Source of the DNA: a virus
IMG/VR virus record: IMGVR_UViG_3300021062_000037
Span: 1 to 27,154 of that record
DNA: 27,154 bases
Strand: one strand, 5' to 3'
Position 1 is the stretch's first letter. Every line of letters starts with the position of its first letter. A model generated the notes under the pieces. The model was not told the origin of the DNA. It worked only from the letters and a program-made list of their open reading frames with translations, and ran no database searches. Shown piece by piece: positions 1-7,794 of this stretch. Both the position numbers and the translations under genes were made by a program.

Positions 1-1
1 T

Positions 2-247
2 GCAAAGTTGAGCGACCACCGAGACATCCTGGTGCTGAACGACGCCATCAGGTGGCAGAAGCTGCAGGCAAGCAAGGCACAGGTACTGAACAAAGTTCGC
101 AATGCGCCCAAGCTGCTCAAGCCGGGCAGCGCTCAATCAACCCAGGATCGTGCTGGTGCAGCGTCCAACGAGGCGCGCGCCAAGCTTCGCAAGAGCGGCA
201 ACGTTCGAGATGCAGCCAAGTGGCTGAGATCGACGGGCGCAGTTTGA
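2..247 (+). CDS. C-terminal end of a probable phage scaffold protein (partial)
   Basis: The reading frame is already open at the window edge, so only the last 81 residues of a longer protein are seen; the TTG at 8 is not needed as a start. The fragment is highly charged and probably helical, with the stretch RNAPKLLKPG and a C-terminal KLRKSGNVRDAAKWL segment. It lies 29 bases before the major capsid gene, where phages of this type carry scaffold genes. The scaffold role is inferred from position and composition; I see no catalytic motif. Confidence 0.6.
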   Translation, partial: AKLSDHRDILVLNDAIRWQKLQASKAQVLNKVRNAPKLLKPGSAQSTQDRAGAASNEARAKLRKSGNVRDAAKWLRSTGAV

Positions 248-276
248 GATTCGATTACAACAAAAAGAGCTGAGCA

Positions 277-1233
277 ATGACTCAACCAGCCAGTATTTTC
301 AGCGTTTATGACGCATCCGCCACGACCGGTGTAGGCCGTGGCAACCGGGAAGATCTCGTGGACATGGTCTACGACATCAGCCCCACCGAGACGCCGATTT
401 TCTCGGCGCTGCCGCGCAGTGAGGCGACTGCCGTGCTGCACGAGTGGACGCGCGATGCCCTCGCCACTGCTGCAGCCAATGAGCAGATCGAAGGCGACGA
501 CGCCACCGTCACGGCAGCTCAGGTGAAGACGCGGCTAAACAACCGCTGCGCGATCTCCAGCAAAACCCCTGGCGTCACCATGACTCAGATGGCCGTCAAG
601 AAGACGGGCATGCAGGATGAGATGGCCTACCAGGTCGCCAAGAGCATGAAAGAGCTCAAGCGCGACATCGAGGTCATGATCACCGCCAACACCGCGAAGG
701 TGGCGGGCAACGACACCACTCCGCGAAAGAGCGCCGGGCTACCGACGTGGCTGAGTACCAACGTCAACGCAGCGGGCGCGGATCCCACCGGCGACGGCTC
801 GGATACAGCCACCAACGGCACGCAGCGCGCCTTCCAGGAGTCCTTCCTTCAGGAGGTCTCGCAGGAGTGCTACGACAGCGGCGGGGAACCGACTTTGCTG
901 GTGCTGGGGACTTTCAATCGCCGGGCCGCGTCGGGCTTCGCCGGCAACCTGAACCGCAACATGGACGCGTCCAGCAAGAAGATCATCAACTCGATCGCGG
1001 TGTACGAGGATGACTTTAACGTCCTAAAGGTGGTCCCAGACCGCTTCTGCCTGTCGCGTAACGCGCTGCTGCTCGACACCGAGCAAGCGAAGCTTGCCTG
1101 GCTCCGGCCGATCGAGGTTCAGCCTCTGGCAAAGACCGGCGACAGCATTCGCAAGCTGGTCATCGGCGAGTGGACGCTCGAGGTTTGCGAGCCACGCGCT
1201 CACGGAATCGTGAGGGACCTTACGACTAGCTAG
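277..1233 (+). CDS. Major capsid protein, DUF5309 (SU10-like) family
   Basis: This 318-residue protein should form the icosahedral shell. The N-terminal region has the phrase DISPTETPIFSALPRSEA followed by HEWTRDALA, which I recognise from DUF5309 / SU10-type major capsid proteins with the HK97 fold. The length is usual for the family. It starts at ATG 277, after a weak purine-rich AAAGAG site. It follows the scaffold-like gene and precedes small beta-rich proteins and the adaptor, the expected head-gene order. The C-terminal part (WTLEVCEPRAHG) matches the family ending. The assignment rests on sequence recognition plus context. Confidence 0.9.
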   Translation: MTQPASIFSVYDASATTGVGRGNREDLVDMVYDISPTETPIFSALPRSEATAVLHEWTRDALATAAANEQIEGDDATVTAAQVKTRLNNRCAISSKTPGVTMTQMAVKKTGMQDEMAYQVAKSMKELKRDIEVMITANTAKVAGNDTTPRKSAGLPTWLSTNVNAAGADPTGDGSDTATNGTQRAFQESFLQEVSQECYDSGGEPTLLVLGTFNRRAASGFAGNLNRNMDASSKKIINSIAVYEDDFNVLKVVPDRFCLSRNALLLDTEQAKLAWLRPIEVQPLAKTGDSIRKLVIGEWTLEVCEPRAHGIVRDLTTS

Positions 1234-1337
1234 ACTTAACCACTGAACACAACGAAGTGCTCGCGGCGCGCTACGGCGTTACGCGGCACGCAATTCGGCG
1301 AATTCGCTCCAGGAAAACCTGGAAGCATCTGGAGTAA
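1230..1337 (+). pseudogene. Remnant of a helix-turn-helix tail, HNH/homing-endonuclease type
   Basis: Between the capsid gene and the next gene, one frame is open from 1230 to the TAA at 1335-1337. It encodes a peptide containing LAARYGVTRHAIRRIR and ending KTWKHLE. This matches the small DNA-binding helix-turn-helix often found at the C terminus of phage HNH endonucleases, where a tyrosine-glycine-valine turn and a final Lys-Thr-Trp-x-His-Leu are typical. The only possible start is GTG 1257, with no ribosome site, giving 26 residues. No nuclease core remains, so I read it as the decayed tail of a former homing endonuclease. A functional micro-peptide is less likely. Confidence 0.5.
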
Positions 1338-1340
1338 CTG

Positions 1341-1685
1341 ATGGCTGTACAACCGCTTGGCTGGGACACACTTACGCTTCCGATGGCGGACGTCGCCGCA
1401 GCCAGCAGCGTGCGCTTCATCGCGCCGTATGACGGCATCCTGCGTGAGGTCAGCTGCATGCTATCCGGCGCCTTGGCGACGGCAGACGCAACCCTCACCG
1501 TGTCTCACGAAGGCACCAATCTCTCCCCGACCATCGTGGTGTCGTTCACCGGATCAGCTGAAGGCGACGTGGATACCGGTCTCTACAACCGACCGGTGGC
1601 GAAAGGGGATTTGATCAAGGTCACGACCGACGGCGGCGGGGACTCAACCGTGCCGGTCACGATCCAGGCGACTTTCAGCCGCTGA
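1341..1685 (+). CDS. Small beta-rich virion protein, possible head decoration protein
   Basis: The 114-residue product alternates short hydrophobic strands with Gly/Thr/Asp turns (for example ATLTVSHEGTNLSPTIVVSF) and has no signal peptide or membrane segment. It sits directly after the capsid gene, where phages often encode head decoration or fiber proteins. GGAG at 1331-1334 serves as ribosome site for ATG 1341 and overlaps the end of the upstream endonuclease remnant. The virion role is inferred from position and composition; the exact function is unknown. Confidence 0.6.
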   Translation: MAVQPLGWDTLTLPMADVAAASSVRFIAPYDGILREVSCMLSGALATADATLTVSHEGTNLSPTIVVSFTGSAEGDVDTGLYNRPVAKGDLIKVTTDGGGDSTVPVTIQATFSR

Positions 1686-1688
1686 GCC

Positions 1689-1997
1689 ATGACGACACAG
1701 CGCTCCCAGGACACGGTTTATCGTCTGAGTATCTCTCAGGTCGTGTCCTATGACGCCAGCGTCGCAACCACCAATGGGATCTCGGCGAATATCTACGAGA
1801 TCCGCGTGGTAGCTCCCACCGCCTCATGGATTGCGATTGGCACTACTCCGGTCGCCGTTGCTGACACCGCTAACAGTCACTACCTGCCGGCCAACGTGCC
1901 GCAGATCTTTCGCGTCAGCCCGGGGCAGAAGGTGGCATTCATCAAGGCCACTGGCAGCACTGCCGGGGTTGGTTGCGTGTCTGAGTTGACCCGATGA
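1689..1997 (+). CDS. Small conserved phage virion-associated protein
   Basis: The 102-residue, beta-rich protein shows a pattern I know from many phage head modules: RVVAPTASWIAIGTTPVA, then LPANVPQIFRVSPGQKVAFIKA, then a short C-terminal strand. Members of this type usually sit between capsid and adaptor genes and have no assigned activity. The start is ATG 1689, three bases after the previous stop, and the end overlaps the next start by 4 bp (ATGA). A structural role is inferred from neighbours. Confidence 0.6.
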   Translation: MTTQRSQDTVYRLSISQVVSYDASVATTNGISANIYEIRVVAPTASWIAIGTTPVAVADTANSHYLPANVPQIFRVSPGQKVAFIKATGSTAGVGCVSELTR

Positions 1998-2392
1998 ACC
2001 AGCTCGGCGCACCTCAGAGCATAGCCGTCGAGCAGGATTGGCTCGCTACTGCCTACGCACAGACCGATGCGGCCTGCGGTATCGTGGAAGACGACATTAC
2101 CGAGCTGTGGCGCTACGAGGGCGACAACCTGGTATGCGAGCGCACCCAGGACGTTGAGCCTTACCTGGAGGCCAACAAGGCGGCGTACAACGAGGTTTCG
2201 AGCTGGCGTCCGTTCGCAGGGGTCGATAGTCGCATCGTGGCCGACATCCCAAACGTCATCATCGAGAAATGGATTCGCGAGGAGCGATTCAATATTTTCG
2301 ATGAGACTCAGCCTGACTATCAAAAGAACCTGCGGCGGCTGTTGAACTCCAACGAGTACCGATTCCTGCGCGTGACGCCGGGCAGGATCTGA
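1994..2392 (+). CDS. Unrecognised head-module protein
   Basis: The 132-residue acidic protein has no signal peptide or membrane segment. Its second half looks helical (for example VIIEKWIREERFNIFDE). The ATG overlaps the stop of the preceding gene, and the next gene begins one base after this stop, so the three are translationally coupled. I do not recognise the family. Its place between head proteins and the adaptor suggests a head-completion or connector role, but that is context only. Confidence 0.55.
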   Translation: MNQLGAPQSIAVEQDWLATAYAQTDAACGIVEDDITELWRYEGDNLVCERTQDVEPYLEANKAAYNEVSSWRPFAGVDSRIVADIPNVIIEKWIREERFNIFDETQPDYQKNLRRLLNSNEYRFLRVTPGRI

Positions 2393-2393
2393 T

Positions 2394-3026
2394 GTGGCAA
2401 TCATCTCAGGATACGCCAGCCTTCAGACCGCGATCACGGATCACCTGAAGCGCTCGAATCTCACGACTTTTGTCCCGAACTTTATCCAGAGCTGGGAAGA
2501 CAGCTTCCTGCGAGATCCGAAGAACTTCGGCCGCTGGATGGAGGCTGCGCTTTCCAGCGCGATCGCAAGCTCTGTCATAGCCGTACCCGCAGACTATCTC
2601 GGCCTGAAAGTCGCCTATGTGAACGGCCAGCGCCGGCCGGCGCTTGAGCGCAAGTCTCTCACGCAGATGTACGGCCGGTACCCGAGAGGCGTCGCCGACA
2701 CCGGCACGCCGGTTTGGATCTCGCGCGACACAACGAACTTCGTATTCGGTCCGCTCCCGGACAGTGCCTACACCATCAAGGGCACGTACTGGGCTAAGCC
2801 GACGCTGTTGCGAAACTTCGCGGCAGACGCTGCTGCCCACTGGATAATCGTCAACGCCTCGGACCTGGCGTTGTACGGTTCGCTCCTTTCCGCCGAGCCA
2901 TTCAACAAGAACGATGTGCGCATCCCGGTGTGGCAGGCGATGTACGACCGCGCGCTTGAGAGTTACCGCCAGCTGCACAAGGAAGAGGACGATTCTGGGA
3001 GCCCATTCCAGGAAGTACTCGCATGA
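2394..3026 (+). CDS. Head-tail adaptor protein (phage adaptor / gp11-like)
   Basis: The 210-residue protein fits the phage adaptor that sits under the portal ring and links it to the tail nozzle. It begins with a helical segment (SLQTAITDHLKRSNLT...FIQSWEDSFLRD), then strand-rich VPADYLGLKVAYVNG, then the Tyr-Pro-Arg turn with TPVWISRD often seen in these adaptors, and a C-terminal helix. The start is GTG 2394; the ATG at 2392 is in another frame. Its end overlaps the nozzle gene by 4 bp, consistent with a joint role. The family assignment is by pattern, not by a search. Confidence 0.65.
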   Translation: MAIISGYASLQTAITDHLKRSNLTTFVPNFIQSWEDSFLRDPKNFGRWMEAALSSAIASSVIAVPADYLGLKVAYVNGQRRPALERKSLTQMYGRYPRGVADTGTPVWISRDTTNFVFGPLPDSAYTIKGTYWAKPTLLRNFAADAAAHWIIVNASDLALYGSLLSAEPFNKNDVRIPVWQAMYDRALESYRQLHKEEDDSGSPFQEVLA

Positions 3027-4531
3027 GCCGGCGTTCGGATGGCATCGTCAAGTACGGTAAGTGGCTTCCGGATTTGCCGGTGCTCGACAATCCCGGTCTC
3101 ACCGAGGCTCTCAACGTGCTGCCGATCTCTGGGAGCTACGGTCCATTCCGGCCGCTCTCGACTCAGGCTGGCGCTTTGGCATCGCGGCCCTATGGGGCAA
3201 TCTCCGTACTCGACAGCAGTGGGAATGCGTTCCTATATGCCGGTACCGCGACGGATCTGTACGCGCGCACCGGTGCGACGTGGGCTGATCGCTCAACCGC
3301 AGTCGCATACACGACAAGCACCCTGGATTACTGGCGCTTTGCTCAGTTCGATTCGCTGGTCATCGCGACGAACTACGCGGATTTGCCGCAGTCGCTGACC
3401 ATCGGCGCCGCCGCCAACTTCGCAAACCTTGCCACCACTGGCACAGCGCCGCGGGCCCGCCACATCGGCGTGATTGGTCGCTTTGTAGTGCTCGGAAACA
3501 CCAATGAGGCAGTCAATGGGATCGTTCCGCACCGGCTGCAGTGGCCAAAGATCAGCGATCCCACCAACTGGCCGACTCCCAACACGGCGGACGCACTGAC
3601 AAATCAGGCCGGCGAGCAGTTCATGCAAGCTTCTTTCGGGCCCGTGCAGGCGATAGAGGGTGAAGGGCAGTTCGGGATCGTGTTCCAGCGCTCTGGCATC
3701 TCACGCATGAGCTACATAGGCGGGGATCGAGTCTTTCAGTTCGACGACATCGACGTGAGCCGCGGTCTGCTGTGCCCGAATGCAGTTGCGACGGTCGCAA
3801 AGCGCAGGTTCTTCCCGTCCAGCGAGGGCTTTTTCGTCACCGACGGCGTGAACGTCGAAAATATCGGCGATCAGCAGGTGGACAAATGGTTCCTCGACAA
3901 TCTCGACAGCTCCTACCCAGAGCGCGTCTATCAGGGGGTCGATCGAGCCAATAAAGTCATCTGGTGGGCGTTCCCGGGGCCCGGAAACACGGGCGGCCGG
4001 CCAAACATGCTGCTGCACTACAACTACTTGGAGCAGCGCTGGACGCATTCTGATCAGCAACTAGAGCTGTTAATCCCAGGGCTGACCATCGCCACGTCTT
4101 TGGATGACATCGACGCCCTGTTCGCGTCCCTCGACCTGGTGACACCGCCTTTGGATTCGCCGTTCTGGTCTGGCGGTGCCGCGGCGCTGTTCGGGTTCTC
4201 GAGCGACTTCAAGGTTGGCACGTTCGCCGGCACGCCAGGTACTGCGCGCATCGATGGCCAGGAAGTGGAGCTGCATCCGGGCCTGTACACCTACGTCGGC
4301 GGCATCAAGCCGCTGGTCACTGGGACTTCGGTCTCGGTCACGGTCGCGCTCGGACAGCGCAACGTCATCGACGAAGCTGCCACGTACACCTCCGCCGTGT
4401 CGCGCACCGCAACCACCGGCTATTGCGACTTCGACAACGAGGCGCGCTACAACCGCACGCGTATGCAGATCTCGGGCGAGTTCACCGAGGCCATCGGCGT
4501 GCAGTTCATCGAGCAGGAGGCCGGCACATGA
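3023..4531 (+). CDS. Tail nozzle / packaged-DNA stabilisation protein, P22 gp10-like
   Basis: The 502-residue protein is almost entirely beta with repeated aromatic-glycine strands, as expected for the propeller-like tail nozzle of podoviruses (P22 gp10 and relatives). Typical pieces are an N-terminal KYGKWLPDLPVLDNPGLTEA, a central RLQWPKISDPTNWP, the phrase VQAIEGEGQFGIVFQRSGI, and a C-terminal FDNEARYNRTRMQISG. No catalytic motif is present. It overlaps the adaptor gene at its start and the next gene at its end (ATGA at both). The nozzle role follows from family resemblance and gene order. Confidence 0.75.
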   Translation: MSRRSDGIVKYGKWLPDLPVLDNPGLTEALNVLPISGSYGPFRPLSTQAGALASRPYGAISVLDSSGNAFLYAGTATDLYARTGATWADRSTAVAYTTSTLDYWRFAQFDSLVIATNYADLPQSLTIGAAANFANLATTGTAPRARHIGVIGRFVVLGNTNEAVNGIVPHRLQWPKISDPTNWPTPNTADALTNQAGEQFMQASFGPVQAIEGEGQFGIVFQRSGISRMSYIGGDRVFQFDDIDVSRGLLCPNAVATVAKRRFFPSSEGFFVTDGVNVENIGDQQVDKWFLDNLDSSYPERVYQGVDRANKVIWWAFPGPGNTGGRPNMLLHYNYLEQRWTHSDQQLELLIPGLTIATSLDDIDALFASLDLVTPPLDSPFWSGGAAALFGFSSDFKVGTFAGTPGTARIDGQEVELHPGLYTYVGGIKPLVTGTSVSVTVALGQRNVIDEAATYTSAVSRTATTGYCDFDNEARYNRTRMQISGEFTEAIGVQFIEQEAGT

Positions 4532-4848
4532 CCCTACCGGTCCAGCAAAAGCGCGATCTGCCGGTCAACATCCATCTGTGGAACCTGACGGATGCCATCA
4601 ACCTGCTGCAGGACGGCAGATCCAACGCCGTGGGAACGGTGACGCTTACAGCGAACACGACAACCACTGTCGTGACTGACAATAAGTTCGAAAGCTCTAT
4701 GGTGGTGCTGCTCTCGCCGCTCACTGCCAACGCGGCGGCTGCAATCGCGACAACGTATGTGAGCGCTCGGACCAAGGGCAGTTTCACGCTGACGCACGCC
4801 AATAACGCACAGGTAGACCGGAGCTTCGCATATGTACGGCTCGGCTGA
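4528..4848 (+). CDS. Small conserved phage virion protein
   Basis: I place the start at ATG 4528, overlapping the nozzle stop, which gives 106 residues; a longer in-frame version from 4423 would run through the nozzle gene. The protein has Thr/Ala-rich strands (TLTANTTTTVVTD) and a recognisable C-terminal half with ATTYVSARTKGSFTLTHANN, a common motif of unassigned phage proteins. It probably forms a small beta structure on the virion. The end overlaps the next gene by 17 bp. Confidence 0.65.
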   Translation: MTLPVQQKRDLPVNIHLWNLTDAINLLQDGRSNAVGTVTLTANTTTTVVTDNKFESSMVVLLSPLTANAAAAIATTYVSARTKGSFTLTHANNAQVDRSFAYVRLG

Positions 4849-5269
4849 ACTGCAAGAGCGTGCGTTCGTGGTCCCCGGCGATCAGATAGACGAAGCCTGG
4901 CCGATCATCGAGGGGATTTGCTCGCGCGTCTCGGAAAGATCATGGAGTCTTGAGGACCTGTATTCAGACCTGTCTGAGGGCAGAGCTCAGGCATGGGGGA
5001 TTCGCACACAGGATGAGGTGCGTTGCATTCTAGTGACTAGAGTAGAAAATACCTTCTCTAGACGCTACGGCGTACTTTGGATCGCAGCGGGCAGTGGTAT
5101 TATCGACGGGATGCGGCTTTTTAGGGAGTACATAGAGCCGTGGTTCTTCGAAGATCAAGAATGCGAATGGATTGAGATTCAGGGCCGGCGCGGCTGGGCG
5201 CGCTTGCTCCAAGACTATAACGAGTCAGCCGTGGTTCTTAAGAAGCACAGGCCGACCAGGGCGCACTGA
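4832..5269 (+). CDS. GNAT-fold-like phage protein, T7 gp13-like (tentative)
   Basis: The 145-residue protein resembles the acetyltransferase-fold proteins that phages carry among virion genes. It has a helical N terminus (DEAWPIIEGICSRV), a central beta pair (RCILVTRV and YGVLWIAAGSG), then a helix and the segment EWIEIQGRRGWARLLQDY, which is usual for this group. I see no firm acetyl-CoA loop, so enzyme activity is doubtful. T7 gp13 is an internal virion protein of similar size, and the placement before ejection genes agrees. Start ATG 4832 lies inside the previous gene, suggesting coupling. Confidence 0.55.
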   Translation: MYGSAELQERAFVVPGDQIDEAWPIIEGICSRVSERSWSLEDLYSDLSEGRAQAWGIRTQDEVRCILVTRVENTFSRRYGVLWIAAGSGIIDGMRLFREYIEPWFFEDQECEWIEIQGRRGWARLLQDYNESAVVLKKHRPTRAH

Positions 5270-5270
5270 A

Positions 5271-5558
5271 ATGTTTTCGCAACTCAAGAAGAACGCGAGA
5301 GACTTTGAGCAATCTGGGAGCGCTCCAATTCCAGGCCTCACTGCAGCCAGGGGAATGGGCGCTGATATCCCTGGATTCAGTCCGATGGGCTTCGGGCCAC
5401 AGCAGGCACAGCCGTTCATGCCGGGCGGCATCGGCGATATGTCCAGCCTGACAAATCGCATCTACGGACAGCAGCCGGCGCCCATGGTCCCGCAGGGGCT
5501 TATGGAGCTTCTTGCGAGCAACCCGAACGTCTCCAGATTCTTGGGGAGGGGCGTGTAA
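5271..5558 (+). CDS. Gly/Pro/Met-rich small virion-module protein
   Basis: The start is ATG 5271, one base after the previous stop. The 95-residue product has a short charged helix (MFSQLKKNARDFEQ), a long flexible Gly/Pro/Met/Gln-rich middle, and a C-terminal helix with ELLASNPNVSRFLGRG. I do not recognise a family. Its TAATG junction with the next gene and its place just before three ejection-type genes suggest a virion component or assembly helper. Confidence 0.5.
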   Translation: MFSQLKKNARDFEQSGSAPIPGLTAARGMGADIPGFSPMGFGPQQAQPFMPGGIGDMSSLTNRIYGQQPAPMVPQGLMELLASNPNVSRFLGRGV

Positions 5559-6571
5559 TGGGCGGCTCATCTGGATCATCTAGAACCACCTCTACCACCG
5601 AGCCGCCTGCTTTCATCCAGCCGTTCCTGCAGTACGGCGCTGGCCAAGCACGCGGTCTTTACGAGACTGGCGGACCGCAGCAATTCCCCGGCTCGACGGT
5701 TGTGCCGTTCTCACAGCCGACTGAAGAAGCGCTGGCGCTGACCCGCGAGCGGGCGCTGAATGGCTCACAAGTCGGCAATGCAGCCCAGGGCTACGTGACC
5801 AACACCCTGAACTCGGCACCTAGCTCGAGTTTCGGGAACGCGTCAAACCCGTTTGCATCTGCTCCCGGCAGTGCCACGGGGCCGCGCGAGTTCGCCGGCG
5901 CCACCAATCCGTATCTCGACGCGACGTTCAACCGCGCTGCCGATCAGGTGCAGAACCGCTTGCAATCGAGCTTCGCGAGCGCGGGCAGGAACACAGGCGC
6001 CGCACGCGCCCCGGCTGCGCTCGAGCTCAATGACTTGGCCAACCAGGTCTATGGCGGCGCGTACGAGTCAGACCGTAACCGCTCGCTCCAAGAGCTTGGC
6101 CAACTTCGGCAGATCGGCTCCACTGAGCAGCAACAGCGCGTGGGGATCGGTGCGCAGGGCTTCGAGAACGCGCAGAACCGCTCGCTGGACGATATCCAGC
6201 AACAGCGGCAATTGCAGTTCGGTGCCGCCGGCCTCGCGCCTCAGCTTGCGAACCAGGACTACGCAGACCTTGCCGCGCTCGAGGGCGTTGGCGGTCGTAT
6301 CGAAGATCTGCAGGGCCAGTATCTGGACGATGAGATCGCGCGCTTCGACTTTCAGCAGAACTCGCCGCAGATCAATCTCGACCGGTATCTGCAGCGCATT
6401 ACCGGTACGTTCCCAGGGCAGGTGACGACGCAGAACACGCCGACTAATAGGAATCGAGGCGCCGGCGCGCTGGGTGGCGCGGCGACGGGCGCAAGCCTGG
6501 GCGCTTCCTTCGGGCCATATGGCGCTCTGCTGGGTGGCTTGGGCGGTGGCTTACTCGGAGCATTCGGCTAA
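5558..6571 (+). CDS. Probable DNA-ejection (internal virion) protein 1
   Basis: The 337-residue protein begins with a disordered Ser/Gly/Thr tail, continues with long Gln/Ala/Arg-rich helices (residues about 115-260, for example LDATFNRAADQVQNRLQSSF), and ends in a glycine-zipper-like tail of Gly/Ala/Leu repeats. That composition suits a protein expelled from the capsid that inserts into the host envelope. By order and size it corresponds to the first of the three P22 ejection proteins (gp7), but I claim only positional analogy. The start shares one base with the preceding stop (TAATG). Confidence 0.6.
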   Translation: MGGSSGSSRTTSTTEPPAFIQPFLQYGAGQARGLYETGGPQQFPGSTVVPFSQPTEEALALTRERALNGSQVGNAAQGYVTNTLNSAPSSSFGNASNPFASAPGSATGPREFAGATNPYLDATFNRAADQVQNRLQSSFASAGRNTGAARAPAALELNDLANQVYGGAYESDRNRSLQELGQLRQIGSTEQQQRVGIGAQGFENAQNRSLDDIQQQRQLQFGAAGLAPQLANQDYADLAALEGVGGRIEDLQGQYLDDEIARFDFQQNSPQINLDRYLQRITGTFPGQVTTQNTPTNRNRGAGALGGAATGASLGASFGPYGALLGGLGGGLLGAFG

Positions 6572-7791
6572 TGCCCTTCAGTGACTTCTTTCTGAAACAG
6601 AAGCTCCTAGCGCAGGGCGTCAACCCGGTATCTGGCGCTGGTGGACCCTCTACGCCCGGAGGCGCGCCTGCGAATCCCGGGTTGTTTCAGGGCCTGCTCG
6701 GTGCCGCATTCCCGGTCAGCGACGCAAGCGGCCTCACCACGCCAGAACAGCAGCGAGCAGCACAACAACAGGGCCTTTTGGGCTTCGGCACAAGCCTGCT
6801 GGCGAACTCTGGTCCGCAGCCAGGGCCAAGGCAGGGCTTCGGCTCGCTCGTCGGTCAGGCGCTGCAGGCGGGGCAGGGCGCGGCCACGGGCGGCATCAAC
6901 CAGCAGATACAGCAGATGCTGCTCAGCGCAAAGATCAACGAGGCGAAGAACGGCGCACAGGGTCAAGATCCTGCGCTCGTGGCAGAGTACAAGTTTGCCA
7001 AAGAGAATGGCTACACCGGCAGCTTCCAGGAATACGCAGCGACGAAGCAAAACCAGGGACAGGGCGGGATTGGCAACTTCAATCCCGGTGACTACACGCC
7101 GGAATCATTGCAGGCTTACCTGACCTCGCGCACGCCGCAGAATCAGCTCGGCGACCCATCGTTGCTCAAGCGCTACTCGGCGCCGGTCACGGCTATCCGC
7201 AACGTGGAGAACGTGCCCACGGCGATCAATGTAGATCGCACGGGTGGCGGGATCACGCAGACGCCGCTTAGCACTCTGCCGGCAACAGCGAATGCAGCGC
7301 GGACCGTGAAAGCGGCAGAGGCAGAGGGGGCGGCGACTGGCGGCGCCACTGGAGATGCGCGGGGGGCAATCCTAAAGAGGGGCATCGCTGGCGCCCAGGT
7401 GCAGGACTTGCTGAGCATTGCAGAACCGCTCATTGAATTATCGACCGGCAGCGGGGCGGGTGCGGCGACAGACTCGTTTCTTTCATTTTTCGGATTCGCG
7501 CCTGACGGTGCTTTAGCGGCAGCGCAGCTCAAACCGCTCGAGGCCGCATTAATCTCGGCTCAGCCGCGCCTTGAAGGTCCGCAGGGCGTGCTCGACTTGA
7601 AGCTATACAAGGAGGCAGCCGCCAACATCGGCGACCCTTCGGTGCCTGCGGCAGCGAAGAAAGCGGCTCTGCAGACCATACGACAGATCCAGCAGAAGGC
7701 CCAGCAGGCAGCCGGCCAGCAGCAGGGCCCGCCATCACTTTCCGGTGCGACGCCGACCAATCGCCCGCCACTCTCCTCATTCAGGCGGTGA
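6571..7791 (+). CDS. Probable DNA-ejection protein 2
   Basis: The 406-residue protein is Ala/Gly/Gln-rich. It has an N-terminal helix (SDFFLKQKLLAQGV), a Gly/Pro linker, helices around residues 100-160, and a C-terminal region containing SAQPRLEGPQGVLDLKLYKE and NIGDPSVPAAAKKAAL. I know that last pattern from phage DNA-transfer proteins. A Pro/Ser tail closes it. It lies between the other two ejection-type genes in an unbroken overlapping string, matching the gp7-gp20-gp16 order of P22. No enzymatic motif is visible. Confidence 0.65.
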   Translation: MPFSDFFLKQKLLAQGVNPVSGAGGPSTPGGAPANPGLFQGLLGAAFPVSDASGLTTPEQQRAAQQQGLLGFGTSLLANSGPQPGPRQGFGSLVGQALQAGQGAATGGINQQIQQMLLSAKINEAKNGAQGQDPALVAEYKFAKENGYTGSFQEYAATKQNQGQGGIGNFNPGDYTPESLQAYLTSRTPQNQLGDPSLLKRYSAPVTAIRNVENVPTAINVDRTGGGITQTPLSTLPATANAARTVKAAEAEGAATGGATGDARGAILKRGIAGAQVQDLLSIAEPLIELSTGSGAGAATDSFLSFFGFAPDGALAAAQLKPLEAALISAQPRLEGPQGVLDLKLYKEAAANIGDPSVPAAAKKAALQTIRQIQQKAQQAAGQQQGPPSLSGATPTNRPPLSSFRR

Positions 7792-7794
7792 CGC

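Noticed and set aside
2406-2978. 190-codon minus-strand frame inside the adaptor gene
   Set aside because: Arg/Val-rich composition typical of an antisense shadow; the adaptor is coupled to both neighbours.
4176-4679. 167-codon plus-strand frame overlapping the nozzle end
   Set aside because: Arg/Ser-rich out-of-frame product; the nozzle frame is clearly the coding one.
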